A stretch of 64,000 nucleotides of DNA from Erythroxylum novogranatense (lineage: Eukaryota; Streptophyta; Magnoliopsida; Malpighiales; Erythroxylaceae). The first letter of the stretch is position 1, and each line of letters opens with the position of its first letter. The DNA is taken from contig CM057224.1 in the NCBI GenBank assembly GCA_029891385.1, positions 35,779,005 through 35,843,004 on the forward strand. Direction: 5' to 3'. Under the pieces are notes generated by a model. That model was given only the letters and a program-made list of their open reading frames with translations, made no database searches and was not told the origin of the DNA. Positions 22,856 to 34,112 of this stretch are shown here, piece after piece. The position numbers and the translations under genes were made by a program.

Positions 22856-24533
22856 CTCCCTGTTGTCCGAAAGTAAAAATTTTTAGTATTTTGGGCATAT
22901 CTTTTGGTGTAGATGTCCAATTAAGGTGACTCTTGATCCGTTGTGAACTAGAGCTCAAGGACTACAAGTTTTATAAAGAAGGGAAGTTTGGAATTAGTCT
23001 GTAAGTGTTCGGAATTTTGTGAGGAAGTCGAATGTAGACTTTTAATACTTTATTTTGGCTTTCCAAGCTGTGATTATTTTCTGTGGATATTGATTGGATG
23101 AAAACTTGGTTGTTTTAGGAAACCAAGCTGACCCGATTTCATCGCAAGAGGAAGGACACCAGTGAGTCGACTACTCGAGCGATCTTAGGTGGGTAATATA
23201 CCTATAGTTATTGTGTAGCTAGGTAATTTCTTGCCTATGTATGAATATATGTTATATGTTATGCGTGTTTAAATATGATGAATTGAATGATTTTGATCTC
23301 ATATATTTTGAAAGAATCATAAGAATTGATAGCATTACATTCTGATTCTGAGCATGTTATGCCTCGACTTCGGTCATGGCATTTTGACTAAATGCAAGAT
23401 ATGAAAGGATACCATATGATGAAATGATTATGAGCATGATTATGTGCTTTTGTATGGGCGAGAGTGGAACCATTTCGTTAGTCACGTGCACGTAGACAAG
23501 AGCCTTCTCCCGGCTGCCCGCTTGTGGCCTATGAGATCCGAATGGACTCATTTCGTTCAGGGTGTAAACTTCAGTTTCTCCCTTTTGTTTCCATGGAACC
23601 CTCGAGCCATTGTGATGTGCATTGCATATGTGAATTAGGCATTGTGAAGCATACTTGGTGACATATATATGAGTTGAATTAATTATCTTGAATGCGTAAA
23701 TTGTTGATTGACATGTGAATGCTTGAAATGATGCCTATATATATAATATATATATACATTCATATGCTGGGATTTGTGCTAGTTGCCGATGGCTATAATT
23801 ATATTAGCCACTGAGCTGTGTAGCTCAACCCATTACTTTCCCTCCTCAGGTGCAAAGTAGGACGATCTTTGAGCTTGCGAGGCATCGAAAACTTCGAGCT
23901 AGTTAGGAGCTTTGCCTTAAGTTCGTATTTTGGTTGGCCCTCCGAGCATATTATCATAGAGAATTCTAATGTATTTTTGGATTGAAACTTATTTTGTATT
24001 TTGGATGATTTTGAACACTTGTTAAATGTCTTTAGGTTATACTGGCATGAGTTTACTTCATGATTTAAATGCATGTGTAAGTGCTGGATTGTATGAGAAT
24101 GGTTGTGTGTGAAATATGATCGAACTATGTCTATGTATATGTATAAATGTTGGGATCGGGTCCGACGTTATATGAGGCGCCCGTCGCCGGCGCAGCCCGA
24201 GGGGCCGTCCTCAGGAATCGGGGATCCGGGGCCCGGGCCCAACAAGAGAAGTATGGCTCACAGGTCGGTCAGCTGGGATGATTTTTGTGGACGACCTAGT
24301 TAGTTGTGTATCAGTTTCTTTTTGGAGTATTGTATTTAGACTTTGAAAAGCTGATGGACTTGTACTTTTACGATTTTTAAGAAATGAAATGAGAAGTATC
24401 CTGGTTTCAAACATTTAGTGATGTCAATATTGCGGTTTTATTATATTGATGCCATGTGGATTATAGAAATGATCGTTCGTAGTGCACCCTCATCGTGAGT
24501 TATATATCGGAATGACCTACGGGCGTCCCGGTG

Positions 24534-25270
24534 TAGACCTGGCAAAACGGGCGGGTCACCGCTTATACCGCCTGCACCATCTACCATCGGGTATGGGTTG
24601 ATATATTTTTACCGTTTTTATATTTACCGTGCAGACCCACCCACCCGCTAATTTTATGGGTGGGTCGGGTCAATCATGGTACCGTGGGTACCATAAAATT
24701 ATTTAAAAATAAATAATTATTTATTTATTTTTAATAAAAATTGACTTATCAAGTTGCTTTCCTAATTAAATGTCAATTTTGCTTATCTGTTGACGACACT
24801 CAGCTGTGCGGGCGTAGCTGTCTTGTGGTTTATAAAACCAAAAGAAGAGGAAAAGCTGAAGCACGAATTAGCAGCTTAGTTACTTGAAAGAGTTTTTATG
24901 CAGCAGATAATAGTAGATTAAAGTGTGTGGAGACTTTAGCGAGTTTAACAAGAATTCGATCGAATCAAAGCGTTATGTCTTGAAACACAAGCAAAGTATC
25001 TTGCAATGGAATTTCAATTAATATAATTGATTTATATTATTAACTTATTAATTTAAACTTGTTAAATAAGTTTATAAATTAAAATTTTAAAAATGAAAAA
25101 TAAAAAAAATATAGCGGGTAACCCATGGTTCACCCATACATACCATTGGCGGTATGGATTTTCAAAATCATTACCCGTTTCTATAAATTTACCCGCGAAC
25201 CCGTGCACTGCAGACCTGTGCCGTGAGACCCGTACCCATACCCAGACCACCCACCCGTTTGCCAGGTCTA
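24534..25270. mobile_element. hAT-type non-autonomous DNA transposon
   Basis: The terminal inverted repeats are TAGACCTGGCAAAACGGGCG at the left and CACCCGTTTGCCAGGTCTA at the right. The 8-bp duplication TCCCGGTG lies at 24526-24533 and 25271-25278. An 8-bp duplication with TAG...CTA ends is characteristic of hAT elements. At 737 bp it has no transposase and no long frame, so it depends on an outside enzyme. It interrupts the end of the 15194-25305 solo LTR. Confidence 0.92.
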
Positions 25271-25310
25271 TCCCGGTGCATACCCTACGGTAAGGGGGCG
25301 CTACAGTAAA

Positions 25311-25839
25311 GGTTTAAAAGAGGATTTTAAACTTACGACATTTTAAAGGGGTTTCTCTCTTCCTCTATACAAGATCATTTCCAGTCTAATCTGTTTCTAA
25401 TTTCCAATTTCCAATAACTCATCATTTTTATTCCTAAACTCATAAATCAAATTTTTCCATAGCCATTAGACAGTTATTGCAGTCCTATAAAATCGATCAG
25501 TCTGTCACTCAGAAAATTTCCGGTCCGAACATTTCCTCCCAAATATCCCAGAAAATTTTCCTAAGGGTCACTATCAACTGACGGTCACTCAAATACTGTC
25601 CCAATTCAATCGTTCAAACCCAAATATTCCATAATTCCCAATAAATCATAATTCATATCATTTTCACAATTAAATGCCGGGAATGTCAGAAATGCATGTA
25701 CCTATATGTGCATGTGCAAAAAGACTCATTCCTCTGAAATTAAAGGTCAAATAAATGTTCAAATCAAAATATGCAATGTAATCAACTAGCCTGTCCCAAT
25801 TTACCATTATAACCTTCCCATCGGGGATGAGATGTTACA
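25311..25839 (-). mobile_element. 5' LTR of minus-strand element, 5' part
   Basis: Begins on the minus strand with TGTAACATCTCATCCCCG at 25839 and continues at 15193 after the nested solo LTR. The target-side flank is GTATG (25840-25844); the matching left copy is not found because the element's far end is lost. Confidence 0.85.
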
Positions 25840-26470
25840 GTATGGGATGTACATACGGGATAACTACATTAAATTGAAAATTTTAGAGGTAAAAACTTTC
25901 TTCGGGGTCTATACAGAAGTTGTAGGTCTAGAAATCTTCTTCAAAATGGTTTAAGAATGACCTTAATTTTGGCATATTTAGTAAAAGCTATGTCTATTTT
26001 TCCAAAGCAGGCCTGGTCGAAGAAAAATGAAGAGTCACGATCGTGACCCAAAAGTTTTCCCAAACCTGAACATTTTTTATTCTTTTGACTATAACTTTGT
26101 CATCTGACCTCTAAATGGCTTAATTTTGAAGCAATATATTCCTAACACATACCTTTATCTCTCCACAAAAATTGGTAGCCTTTGGTGTTGATTTGAAAAA
26201 GATTGATGTAAAGAAAGTGAGGGAATAGGTTGGAAGAGCATGATTGGTCATGTACATACTTCAATATTTTAATCATATCTTGATCTGTAGATATCCAAAT
26301 GAGATGATTATTGTTTCAAAATAAACTACAAACATAGAGCTATAATTTTCAGAAGTTCAATTTGTAATTTTGGTCACTGACTAACGTGAGCATGTCACTT
26401 TTGTGGGACGCGTGTTTAGATGTCACTTAGGACGTCGAGCACGTATCTTGTGAGAGCGGGGTGCCCAACA
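25840..26470 (+). mobile_element. 5' LTR (3' part) of Gypsy element A
   Basis: Matches 34255-34338 plus 36550-37116 at lower identity and ends GTGCCCAACA. Its left part is cut by the minus-strand element. A degraded primer site follows at 26474-26485 (TGATATCAGAAC against TGGTATCAGAGC). The visible differences from the right copy suggest it is among the older insertions here. Confidence 0.8.
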
Positions 26471-26696
26471 CTTATGATATCAGAACGACTAGGTTTAGGG
26501 ATATCCTTGGCATGAAATGGGTAGTTTTTAAATGAACATACATTATTTTAAATGAACCACATGCATTGTTTTAAATGAACAACATGCATTGTTTTTGAAA
26601 TTGTTTCATATGAATTGAATTGTTTCACATGATTTGAAGTTTTTTTACATGAAACTTGAACTAAAGGTTTTTAAATGATTTTGAATTAAAGGAGTG

Positions 26697-26965
26697 ATTA
26701 TGCTACCTCAAAAGAGAACTCAAGGAGATATGACTCGATCTTGCTCTTATCAAGGGAGCACGGATGAATCTTATGTCCCACAAGATGCAAGGACACATTC
26801 TGCTCCTAATTTTGAGACACCTAGTGTTCAGCATGAAGTGCCACCGCCTCCTCCTCCTATACCTCAAGTAAATCCCATGGATCCACATTTGCTCAGGTTT
26901 TCATGTATGCCATGGGCCAAGGGACACAAGTTCCGGTGTAAGCTCCAGTGGAGAGGAGTGGACAG
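26697..26965 (+). pseudogene. gag N-terminal fragment of Gypsy element A
   Basis: A frame opens about 220 bp after the degraded primer site and runs, with a proline-rich stretch (PPPPPPIPQVNP), to the solo LTR insertion at 26966. Gag sequence resumes at 31460 with GACAG/GATAG as the imperfect target duplication, so the two blocks were one gene. The proline-rich N-terminus is typical of plant Gypsy gag, but there is no decisive motif in this part alone. Confidence 0.65.
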
Positions 26966-29900
26966 TGTTGGGACCCGATCTCAGAACCGGACCCCAATCG
27001 GAAAAACAGAAAACGGATTGTAAATAAAGCGAAGGAATTCGAAACATAAAGTGAAAGAATCGAAAACAAATTGAAACACAACGGATCAAACAAATATTAC
27101 GAAGGAAATCTAACACGAAAAGCCAAAAGTGAAATCGGAATCTGAAACAAAAACGAAAGAATGGAAGCAAAGCGCAACGAACGGTTCAAAACAAACGAAC
27201 GGATCATGAGATAAAAACAAAGTCCAAAGCGGATCGAATACGAATGGTTCGCCAAAGAGGCAGAAACGAAAGAACGGATCTTAACCAGAAACTGGGCTAA
27301 ATCATAAGCGAAACACAAAGCGAAAGTAGCGAAACAAAACGAATCAAATCGGTAAATCAAAGAATCGGATTTACCAAACGAAATCCAATAAAAAACGAAT
27401 CAAATTGGCTCGGAATCAAAGCAACAACTTTCCGACATCCGAAAACTTATACCTTATAAAAACTATCGCGTTGGAAACCTTAGACTAAACCAATCCGAAC
27501 AAAGTGATTTAATTTCCTCTTAGGAAATTTATTCTCATGCAAAATCTCAATTCATAGTAATAATGTTCTTATATACAATCATACTTATCCAGAAATCCAC
27601 GAATCATACAAGACACAATTCATCGGACCTCCTGTCTGGAATCCATATCGTATTCATCCATATCCAAGACATAATCATATCTCGATTTCAATATACAATC
27701 ACAATTCATTTACATGCCAAAATACATGCCTTCCAAACTTTAATGGCGTTTTCAAGCCACAAAGCAACATCAATCATAAACCAATATACAAGGATACAAA
27801 AATCTCCAAAATACACAACCTAAGCCTAAGCTCTCATTTCTTCAAAAATCTAACTTAAAAACACATCATACGTACACATACAAACAAACAAAAACCTTCA
27901 CTTTCTTTCACCCAATCTTCTTCTCATCACCTGTGGATGGGAATGAAGGGGGGTGAGCTTATAGCTCGTGAGTAACAGGTTTATAATGAAGAATAAGCAA
28001 AACCGTTGAAATTGGTCATTTGTCGTATAAAAATCATAATGAATTCATAAAATGCTTTATTCCCAAATTCTCAGTCAAATTTGAAAGTTGAACTCAAAAC
28101 TCATAGTTAAAAATGTCATCACGTCAACACAACATATCCATTTAACCATCAATACAAAACACTCAATTTATGCAACATACTTGACAGATCAATTATGCAA
28201 TGCACAAACAAATGGCTCGAGAGTTTCATAAACAAAACGGTTTACACCGTGAACAAAAAGAGTTCGATTTCTCAGGATCTCGTGGCCTCAAGTGGGCAGT
28301 CGGGAGAAGGCTATGGATCATCGTGCACGTGACTAATAAAACGGGTTCTCTCTCGCCCAAACAAAAGCACATAGTCATTTCATGCTCAATTAATTTATCA
28401 AATGATTTCAAGCTTTTCTATCTTTTCCATTCATACAAAAATGCCATGACATGTTTCAATGGCATAACTTGATCATTATTCACAAATCGCAGTGCATTTT
28501 CAATAATCACAATAATTCAAATTCAATCAATTAAGCATATACACACATAAGCAAATTCTTTAAATCATTTAAAAGCAATATATGAACTAATTGAAATCAT
28601 TTAGTCTCTTGATTTGGGAAAAACTTTAATGGCTCATTATTCAATCATAAACATGAAACCCACCTCATATCCATATTTATACTTGACTTGCTCAAAACGC
28701 CTCTTCTCTTTGCAAACAACCTGAGGTATCAAAGGTTCTTTCTCTTGTTCCTCTTGTCCCTTTAACAATAACAAAATCCCACAAAGCATAGTCACTAAAA
28801 TTTACTTTAGAAATCACAAACCCATAATATCCTCAAGCAAATTAAACCAAAATCTCTTTAAAAATTCAAAGATAAAAAATCTTCTCTTACCTTAATCTTC
28901 TCCAAATTCAGATTTTCTTGGCTTGGAAGGAAGCTCTTGTCTTCCATCTTTTCCCCCTTGAATATACTAAAAAATTATGCTTGAAGACCCAAAAATTTCG
29001 AAACCTAGCTATCTTTCTTCTTCTTCCTCTTCTTCTCCGAAAACCCACTCTTCTCTCTTCTTCTTTTATTTCTCTCCTTCTATTCTTCTTTTCCTTGTAA
29101 TTTTGTGGGTTGCATCTCTTAAAAATGACAGCCCCTTTCCTCTAGTCTTTAATGAATGATAAATGACCCTTTTGTCCCTCCTATAAACCTTAAACCTTAA
29201 CCCTTTAAGTGAACTTCCAAAATTTCCCCTGAACTTTATTTTCATTCATGCTTACTTTAGGAAAACTTTTCTCACCATCAAATTGAAGGAATTTGCCAAA
29301 ACTCCCTTCTAGAGAAATGTTCCTTATTGTCTTAATTTCATAATGCCACTAAAATCATTTAATTTGGTGCACTACACCAAAAGTTATGCTCCAAACATTT
29401 CGGGTTATTCATATGCTGAAATATTTTCCAGCACTTTATTTCCATCCGAAAATTGACCTTCTTAAAGACAGAATTGAAACTCGATTTCTTCATAACAATT
29501 TTATCCCTATTTCTATAGTTTAATCCAAATTAAGAATCACCTCATTTGGATTACTAGAACAAAAGTTATGGCCAAAATACTTTCAGACCATTACAAAACC
29601 GAGGTTGAACACTACACCTAACTTCACTCCAGAAATTGACCATCTTAAGGACTGAATTGAAATTTTATTCCTTCAGAACACTTGTATATCCATGTCTCTA
29701 GGTTTATTAGCAACAAGAATAAACTCAATCAGAGCTTTATAGCTCCATATATCTCCAAATTACTGAAGCATGCTCAGAAAGTTTCTAACTCATAACCTTT
29801 TAATCGATCTTCCCACTTTGATACGATTGATCTTTCTCAGTTTGATCTCAAAAAATCATAAAATTTCATGGAGATATATAGGAATATCTTTTAAATCCAA

Positions 29901-30003
29901 CTCTTCAAAAATTAGGTCGATCGGATGTTGTACGAAAAAGTTATGGCCAAAAGAATGGAGGGAGGTCGAATCAGAAAGACAATTTGAAAATCGGCCTCGC
30001 GGA

Positions 30004-30383
30004 CAAGCTGAGCGATCGTCGGGCGGAAGAGCTGACCGATTGATGAGCAGAAGAACTGAGCGATCGACTAGCAGAAGAGCTGACCAATTGACAAGCAGAA
30101 GAGCTGAGCGATCAAAGAGCGGAAGAGCTGAGCGATCGACGAGCAGAAGAGTTGGGCGATCGGCGAGCGGAAGAGCCGACCGATCGTCGAGCAAAAGAGC
30201 TGAGCGATCAGCGAGTGAAAGCACTGAGCGATCGACGAGCAGAAAAGCTGAGCGATTGACGAGCAGAAGAGCTAACCGATCGACGAGTAGAAGAGCTGAG
30301 CAATCGGCGAGCGGAAGAGCTGACCGATCGACGAGCAAAAGAGCTGAGCGATCGAAGAGCAAAAGAGCTGACCGATCAATCCC
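30004..30383. repeat. 24-bp minisatellite, about 16 units
   Basis: Tandem units around GAGCTGAGCGATCGACGAGC, each with a CGATCG palindrome. The unit is a multiple of three and lacks stops, so long frames stay open on both strands (207 codons plus, 176 minus) with an 8-residue Arg/Ser repeat. This is a composition effect. It occupies the place in the LTR that holds GC-rich palindromes in the array LTRs. Confidence 0.93.
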
Positions 30384-30389
30384 CAACTT

Positions 30390-31050
30390 TTAAAATCCAT
30401 AACTTTTGACTCAGAACTCCAAATTTAACAAATTTGGTTTCCATGAAAAGGTAAAAGAACGTTATACAACTTCGATGAAGAGTTTGAAAACCAAAACGAC
30501 CTATAAAGGGGTCAAAAAGTCCACGCAAAGTGACTATTCGTCAACTTTATCCTAAACAACATCAGAACTTCCAAACCTTATAACGTTTCACTCCCTTGTC
30601 CAAAAATTCCATACCTTAGATCAATGGAAAGATAAAAACAAGCTCAAAAAATTTCATGAAGACCCTAAGAACAATATCTAACATTAAAAGGGTTAAAAGT
30701 TCACTCAAAATTTCTGTCCACTAACGATCATGCCAAATAGTAACAAAAACTTCTAAAAATCATAACTTCCTATTTCATAGTCCAAAAATTACATACTTTA
30801 CATCAATGGAAAGATAAAACATAATCTAAAACTTTCATGAAGCACTTAAAGGCAATCTCAACCTCTAACTAGGTCAAATTTTCAATAAAAGTTTCTATCA
30901 TGCTAAAAATCACCTGAACAATATCAAGACTTCAAATTATCATAACTTCTAGCCCCGATATCGAAAAAGTGCATACTTTATGGCGTTAGAAAGCGGGAAA
31001 CATAAGATACAACTTTAATTAAGACTACTTTGGCTAAATCCATCTAAATC
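30390..31050 (-). repeat. degenerate ~150-180 bp upstream repeats of the solo LTR
   Basis: At least three loosely similar blocks, each with a CATAACTT motif, a CATACTTTA-like motif, an AATGGAAAGATAAAA-like motif and a TTTCATGAAG motif. Similar triplicate blocks lie at about 39150-39560 in the array LTR. They may be upstream control modules. Confidence 0.55.
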
Positions 31051-31459
31051 AGTACAGGTTTGCCATTGAAGTTTCTAAACACCATTCCAACACATCAACT
31101 TCACATATCAACACATCGACTTCATATATTCACTCACTACCACAAACTCTTCAACTAATTCATCTCAAACACATTTCAAATCTCCAATAAGTTATTCCAA
31201 AGCCATTTCGCAACAGCAAACTCATTAAGTCAAAGTTAATGCGCATGCCACTTTCTCATTCACACAAGTCATACACAATCTCCTACAATGTCTATAAATA
31301 ACACAATCATACACAAAACACCCATTTCATGCATTAACCTCAAAATATCATTGCAATTTCTCAAATTAACATTACCCAAATTCAACATTAAACACTACTA
31401 ATTCCTCATTTAATTTCATTTAATAAATCAAATCTCCAAGAAAACTTCGGGGTCCAACA

Positions 31460-32380
31460 GATAGTATGATAAGCTTCGCAAGTATAGGGTTGTAGATTTC
31501 AATGGGATTACCAATCCTGAAGAGGTTGAAGCATGGTTGAAGAGGAATGAGAGAGTCCTGCTTTAGATGAAGTGCTCCGATAAAGAGAAGCTAGATTATG
31601 CAGTTAGCTTGCTACAGGGGGCACACTTCATTGGTGGGAATCAGTGCTCCCATATTTAAGTCACGCCGCCGATATTGTCATGGAGAGACTTTAAGGAAGT
31701 TTTCAGGAAGAAATACCTTTCGAGAGTTTAAGTTCAAGAGAAGTCCAGGGAGTTCCTGAATCTCACACAGCGAGACATGAGTGTGAGTGAGTATGAGCTG
31801 AGGAAGGATAAGTGTCATAAGTTTGAGGGAGGACTTCATTTGAGGATCAAGGAGAAAGTTTTGATCCACAATTTTTATGACTACCAACAGTTGGTAGATG
31901 CTAAACTCCAGGCTGAAAAATAAGAGAACATAAAGAATGAAGTGAGTAAGAAGAGGAAGAACTGGGAACAATCTTTCAAGAAGGGAATGAGTGCTCCAAT
32001 GCCTGAGAGGAGTATGATGAGGTTTCACACACAGAGTGAAGTGGGAAGCAGTGGCTCTACTAAGAGCAAGCAAGCAAAGGCAGTTTTAGTGCAAGCCTCA
32101 ACCGTAGAGGGTAATAGAAGGATGGAAGGGAGCAGGTATGCGAATTCCCAATGTGAGCATTGTGGGAAGTTTCATAAAGGAGAGTGCTTCAAGTTACTTA
32201 GGGCGTGTTTCCGATGAGGGGATAAGGGACACATGATTAGGGATTGTCCCCAGATACCGAGGCAAGAGGGGTCACAGTTACAAACTCCAAAGAGAGTTGA
32301 AACAGTGGGAATCAGGCCAGTCACTAAAGTGATCAGTTCTAGAGTAGTAAGAAAGGCCAGTCCTTTAGGAAGACCAAGGG
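31460..32380 (+). pseudogene. gag C-terminal part of Gypsy element A
   Basis: Begins directly after the solo LTR with the retrotransposon gag domain (a VEAWLKRNERVLL segment near 31530, then DYAVSLLQ). Later a zinc-knuckle region at about 32149-32250: the first cluster reads CEHCGKFHKGEC, and in the second the Cys after CFR has become TGA at 32215-32217 before GDKGHMIRDC. Other stops (near 31563, 31728, 31921, 32384) mostly fit CAG or CAA changed to TAG or TAA. One frameshift lies near 31640-31690. The protease follows in frame, the usual Gypsy order. Confidence 0.85.
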
Positions 32381-32397
32381 GTTAGGCACAGGCTAGG

Positions 32398-32784
32398 TTG
32401 TTTTCTATAACCAGAGAGGAAGCTGCAACTGTGCCTGAAGTTGTTATGGGTATGGTTCAGTTATTTAATTCAGAAGTGTATTTACTGATTGATTTTGGCT
32501 CTACACATTCTTTTGTTTCTGCAAGCATGGCATTGCATGGTGTGAATTTGGTGCCATTAGATAGTCCACTGGTTGTTAGTACTCATCTAGGGATGAATGT
32601 GATAATAAGTCAAGTATATAGAGATTGTGAACTCCTTATTGATGGTGCTAAACTGGTAGTGGATTTACTGCCTTTAGACTTAAAGGGGCTAGATGTTATA
32701 CTTGGGATGGATACTATAGAGAAATGTCATGCAAAGTTAGACTATAGCCTCATAAAGGTAGAATTTGATCTTGGCAATGATTAG
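32398..32784 (+). pseudogene. aspartic protease fragment of Gypsy element A
   Basis: A retropepsin-like domain with active-site LIDFGSTHSF (Phe in place of Ser/Thr) and a later LDVILGMD motif. The frame is open for 128 codons and stops at 32782. Recognisable sequence continues for some 65 bp, then the foldback element begins at 32853. Reverse transcriptase, RNase H and integrase are absent: the element has lost everything between here and its 3' LTR. Confidence 0.85.
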
Positions 32785-32852
32785 AAGGTAATTTTCAGAT
32801 GAGATTGGAGAACACGATCACCAAGAATTGTTTCAGCTTTGTTAGCTTTTAA

Positions 32853-33209
32853 TGTTGGACCCCACCCCCCACACCTGGGCTAACATTTCCCACCCAGCGT
32901 GTGCTTGCGGGTTATACCACGGCGGGTGTTTGCGGGTTATACCGCGGCATCCAACCTTAATCGGTATTGTCCGCTTTGGTCACGAATCGAACACGCGACC
33001 TCACGGTTTTGTAGCGTTTAAACGCTCGCCTCTTACCATTGAGCCAATTGGCTCAATGGTAAGAGGCGTGCTTGTAAAAGCAACAAAACCTTGAGGTTGG
33101 GTGTTCGATTCCCACCAAAGAGGACAATACTGATTTATGTTGGATGTCGCGGTATAACCCGCAAACACACGTTGGGTGGGAAATGCTAGCCCAGGTGTGG
33201 AGTCCAACA
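32853..33209. mobile_element. complete palindromic foldback element with two tRNA-like arms
   Basis: Ends TGTTGGACCCC and GAGTCCAACA; centre GAGCCAATTGGCTC (33041-33054). Right arm: A-box-like TGGCTCAATGG (33049-33059) and B-box-like GTTCGATTC (33103-33111). Left arm: the same two boxes on the minus strand (33036-33046 and 32984-32992). Outside the boxes each arm has GTTTGCGGGTTATACC-type repeats (two in the left arm, one in the right) and GGGCTAACATTTCCCACCC or its complement. The right arm is about 33 bp shorter. No clear target duplication; the flanks are gag-pol on the left and LTR relic on the right, so a deletion probably removed one side. Confidence 0.85.
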
Positions 33210-34112
33210 GTTTTGATGATTTATGGAAAGAATGTGAAAATTGTTTTTTTATATAAAAAATATATTGTGTTTATGAAATCATGTTTCAGAAATGTACCAT
33301 TTTGGCCAAAATGTTTACAAATTGTGAAATGCATTATTATTTGGGTTTATGGTGGTCCATTCTGTTATGTCAAGTGCACTTTGACTCTATTAAAGGCTTC
33401 TACTGCCTACCCGCTAGTGGCATGGAGCTCCTTCATGAACTCTCTCATGTTTATGACTACATAAAACTATTATGTGGGATTATGATAGTATGTTCTGTTT
33501 ACGACTACATAAAACCATTATGTGAAAATGTGTTAGTACGTTCTATTTATGGACTTACCCAAACCATTCTAATTTGCTTATGTGTTTAAAATATGTTGAC
33601 AACTTTGATGAATGCTTGACTTATGTTGATATGAATTGCTTGATAATGTGAGAATTTAGGAACTATGTGTTTTATGGATTTGATGCAAAAATTATTATGA
33701 CATTGAGCATTTTTAAGGGTCTTGCTTGTTTTCGATTATAAACCTATTACCTATGAGCTTTTAAGCTGACCCCCATTCTCTTTCCCATATTTAAGTGATG
33801 AGCAAGAGATCGAATAGACAAGAGTCACGACATCACTCCAAATTTGCATACTTTTGTAATTTAAGTTAGATTTTGTAAACACAAGGCTTTAGTTGCATTT
33901 CAAGTGTTATTTGTTAATGTATCTTTTGTATTTTGGAGATTTTGCGAAATGATGTATTGTAGCTTGAAATGCCCATTAAAGCTTTGTAAAACTCTTATCT
34001 TTAGATGATAATGAAATATGATTGCGTCTTTGCTCATGACTCTCAAAATTTGTACATTGCATTTTCAAGCATTCATAGGGGTAAAATGTATGTTCTAAAT
34101 TCTAGGGGAAAA
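33210..34112 (+). repeat. non-coding LTR relic
   Basis: No gene. The segment 33350-33450 resembles 41930-42010 of the array LTRs (AGGCTTCTACTGCCTACCCG against AGCCTTCTCCAGGCTACCCG), and near 33755 GAGCTTTTAAGCTGACCCCC is followed by a pyrimidine tract and an AG, as before the acceptor-like site in other LTRs. It is therefore probably the 3' half of an old LTR in the TGTTGG superfamily; its ends are not resolved. Confidence 0.5.

Larger units (their letters stand above)
18283..24244 (+). mobile_element. solo LTR, TGTTGGACCC family, nested
   Basis: Starts TGTTGGACCCTGAA and ends GGGCCCAACA, with AGAGA at 18278-18282 and 24245-24249. Without the inner insertion 18786-22549 it is about 2.2 kb. 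It shows a GTAAGT donor-like site near 18664, a CpG tract at 22700-22855, GGTGGGTAATATACC near 23189, a GAGCTGTGTAGCTC hairpin near 23812 and TTTCCCTCCTCAG|GT near 23850. There is no primer site or coding region. Confidence 0.9.
15194..25305 (+). mobile_element. solo LTR of TGTAACATC Gypsy family, disrupted by nested insertions
   Basis: Starts TGTAACATCCCGTTACTG and ends GGGGGCGCTACA, flanked by GTAAA at 15189-15193 and again at 25306-25310. No primer site or internal region follows, so it is a solo LTR. LTR segments are 15194-15334, 15881-18282, 24250-24533 and 25279-25305 (about 2.85 kb); the rest is later insertions, each with its own target duplication. Its TATA box is at 16301, CpG tract at 16865-17065, exon-like block at 17482-17549, mini-hairpin array at 17812-17930 and acceptor-like site at 18208-18209. 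Confidence 0.92.
26966..31459 (-). mobile_element. 4.5-kb solo LTR related to the tandem-array LTR
   Basis: The plus strand begins TGTTGGGACCCG and ends GGGGTCCAACA. Flanks are GACAG (26961-26965) and GATAG (31460-31464), one mismatch. Its length (4494 bp) and its minus-strand end GATCGGGTCCCAACA match the array LTRs at 38934-58805. It interrupts a gag gene. It carries a 24-bp minisatellite (30004-30383), degenerate upstream repeats (30390-31050), a donor-like GAGGTGGGT near 28660 (minus) and an acceptor-like CCACAG near 27935 (minus). Confidence 0.9.

Noticed and set aside
24534..25270. Helitron or Mutator-like element
   Set aside because: Long terminal inverted repeats and an exact 8-bp target duplication fit hAT; there is no 3' hairpin with CTRR end and no 9-11 bp duplication.
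27097..27360. Minus-strand frames rich in Phe/Ser/Arg near 26893-27360, and the counterparts at 43111-43441 and 53430-53694
   Set aside because: They follow a TTTCG-rich low-complexity stretch near the LTR end and are open in several frames at once.
29770..30393. 207-codon plus-strand and 176-codon minus-strand open frames with Arg/Ser-rich repeats
   Set aside because: Both strands are open over the same 24-bp minisatellite, whose length is a multiple of three and whose unit lacks stops. No start context or homology supports a gene; the sequence lies inside a solo LTR.
32984..33111. Possible true tRNA genes
   Set aside because: Only the A- and B-box-like parts are recognisable; I could not form a proper acceptor stem or anticodon arm, and the sequences lie in inverted repeat arms of a mobile element.
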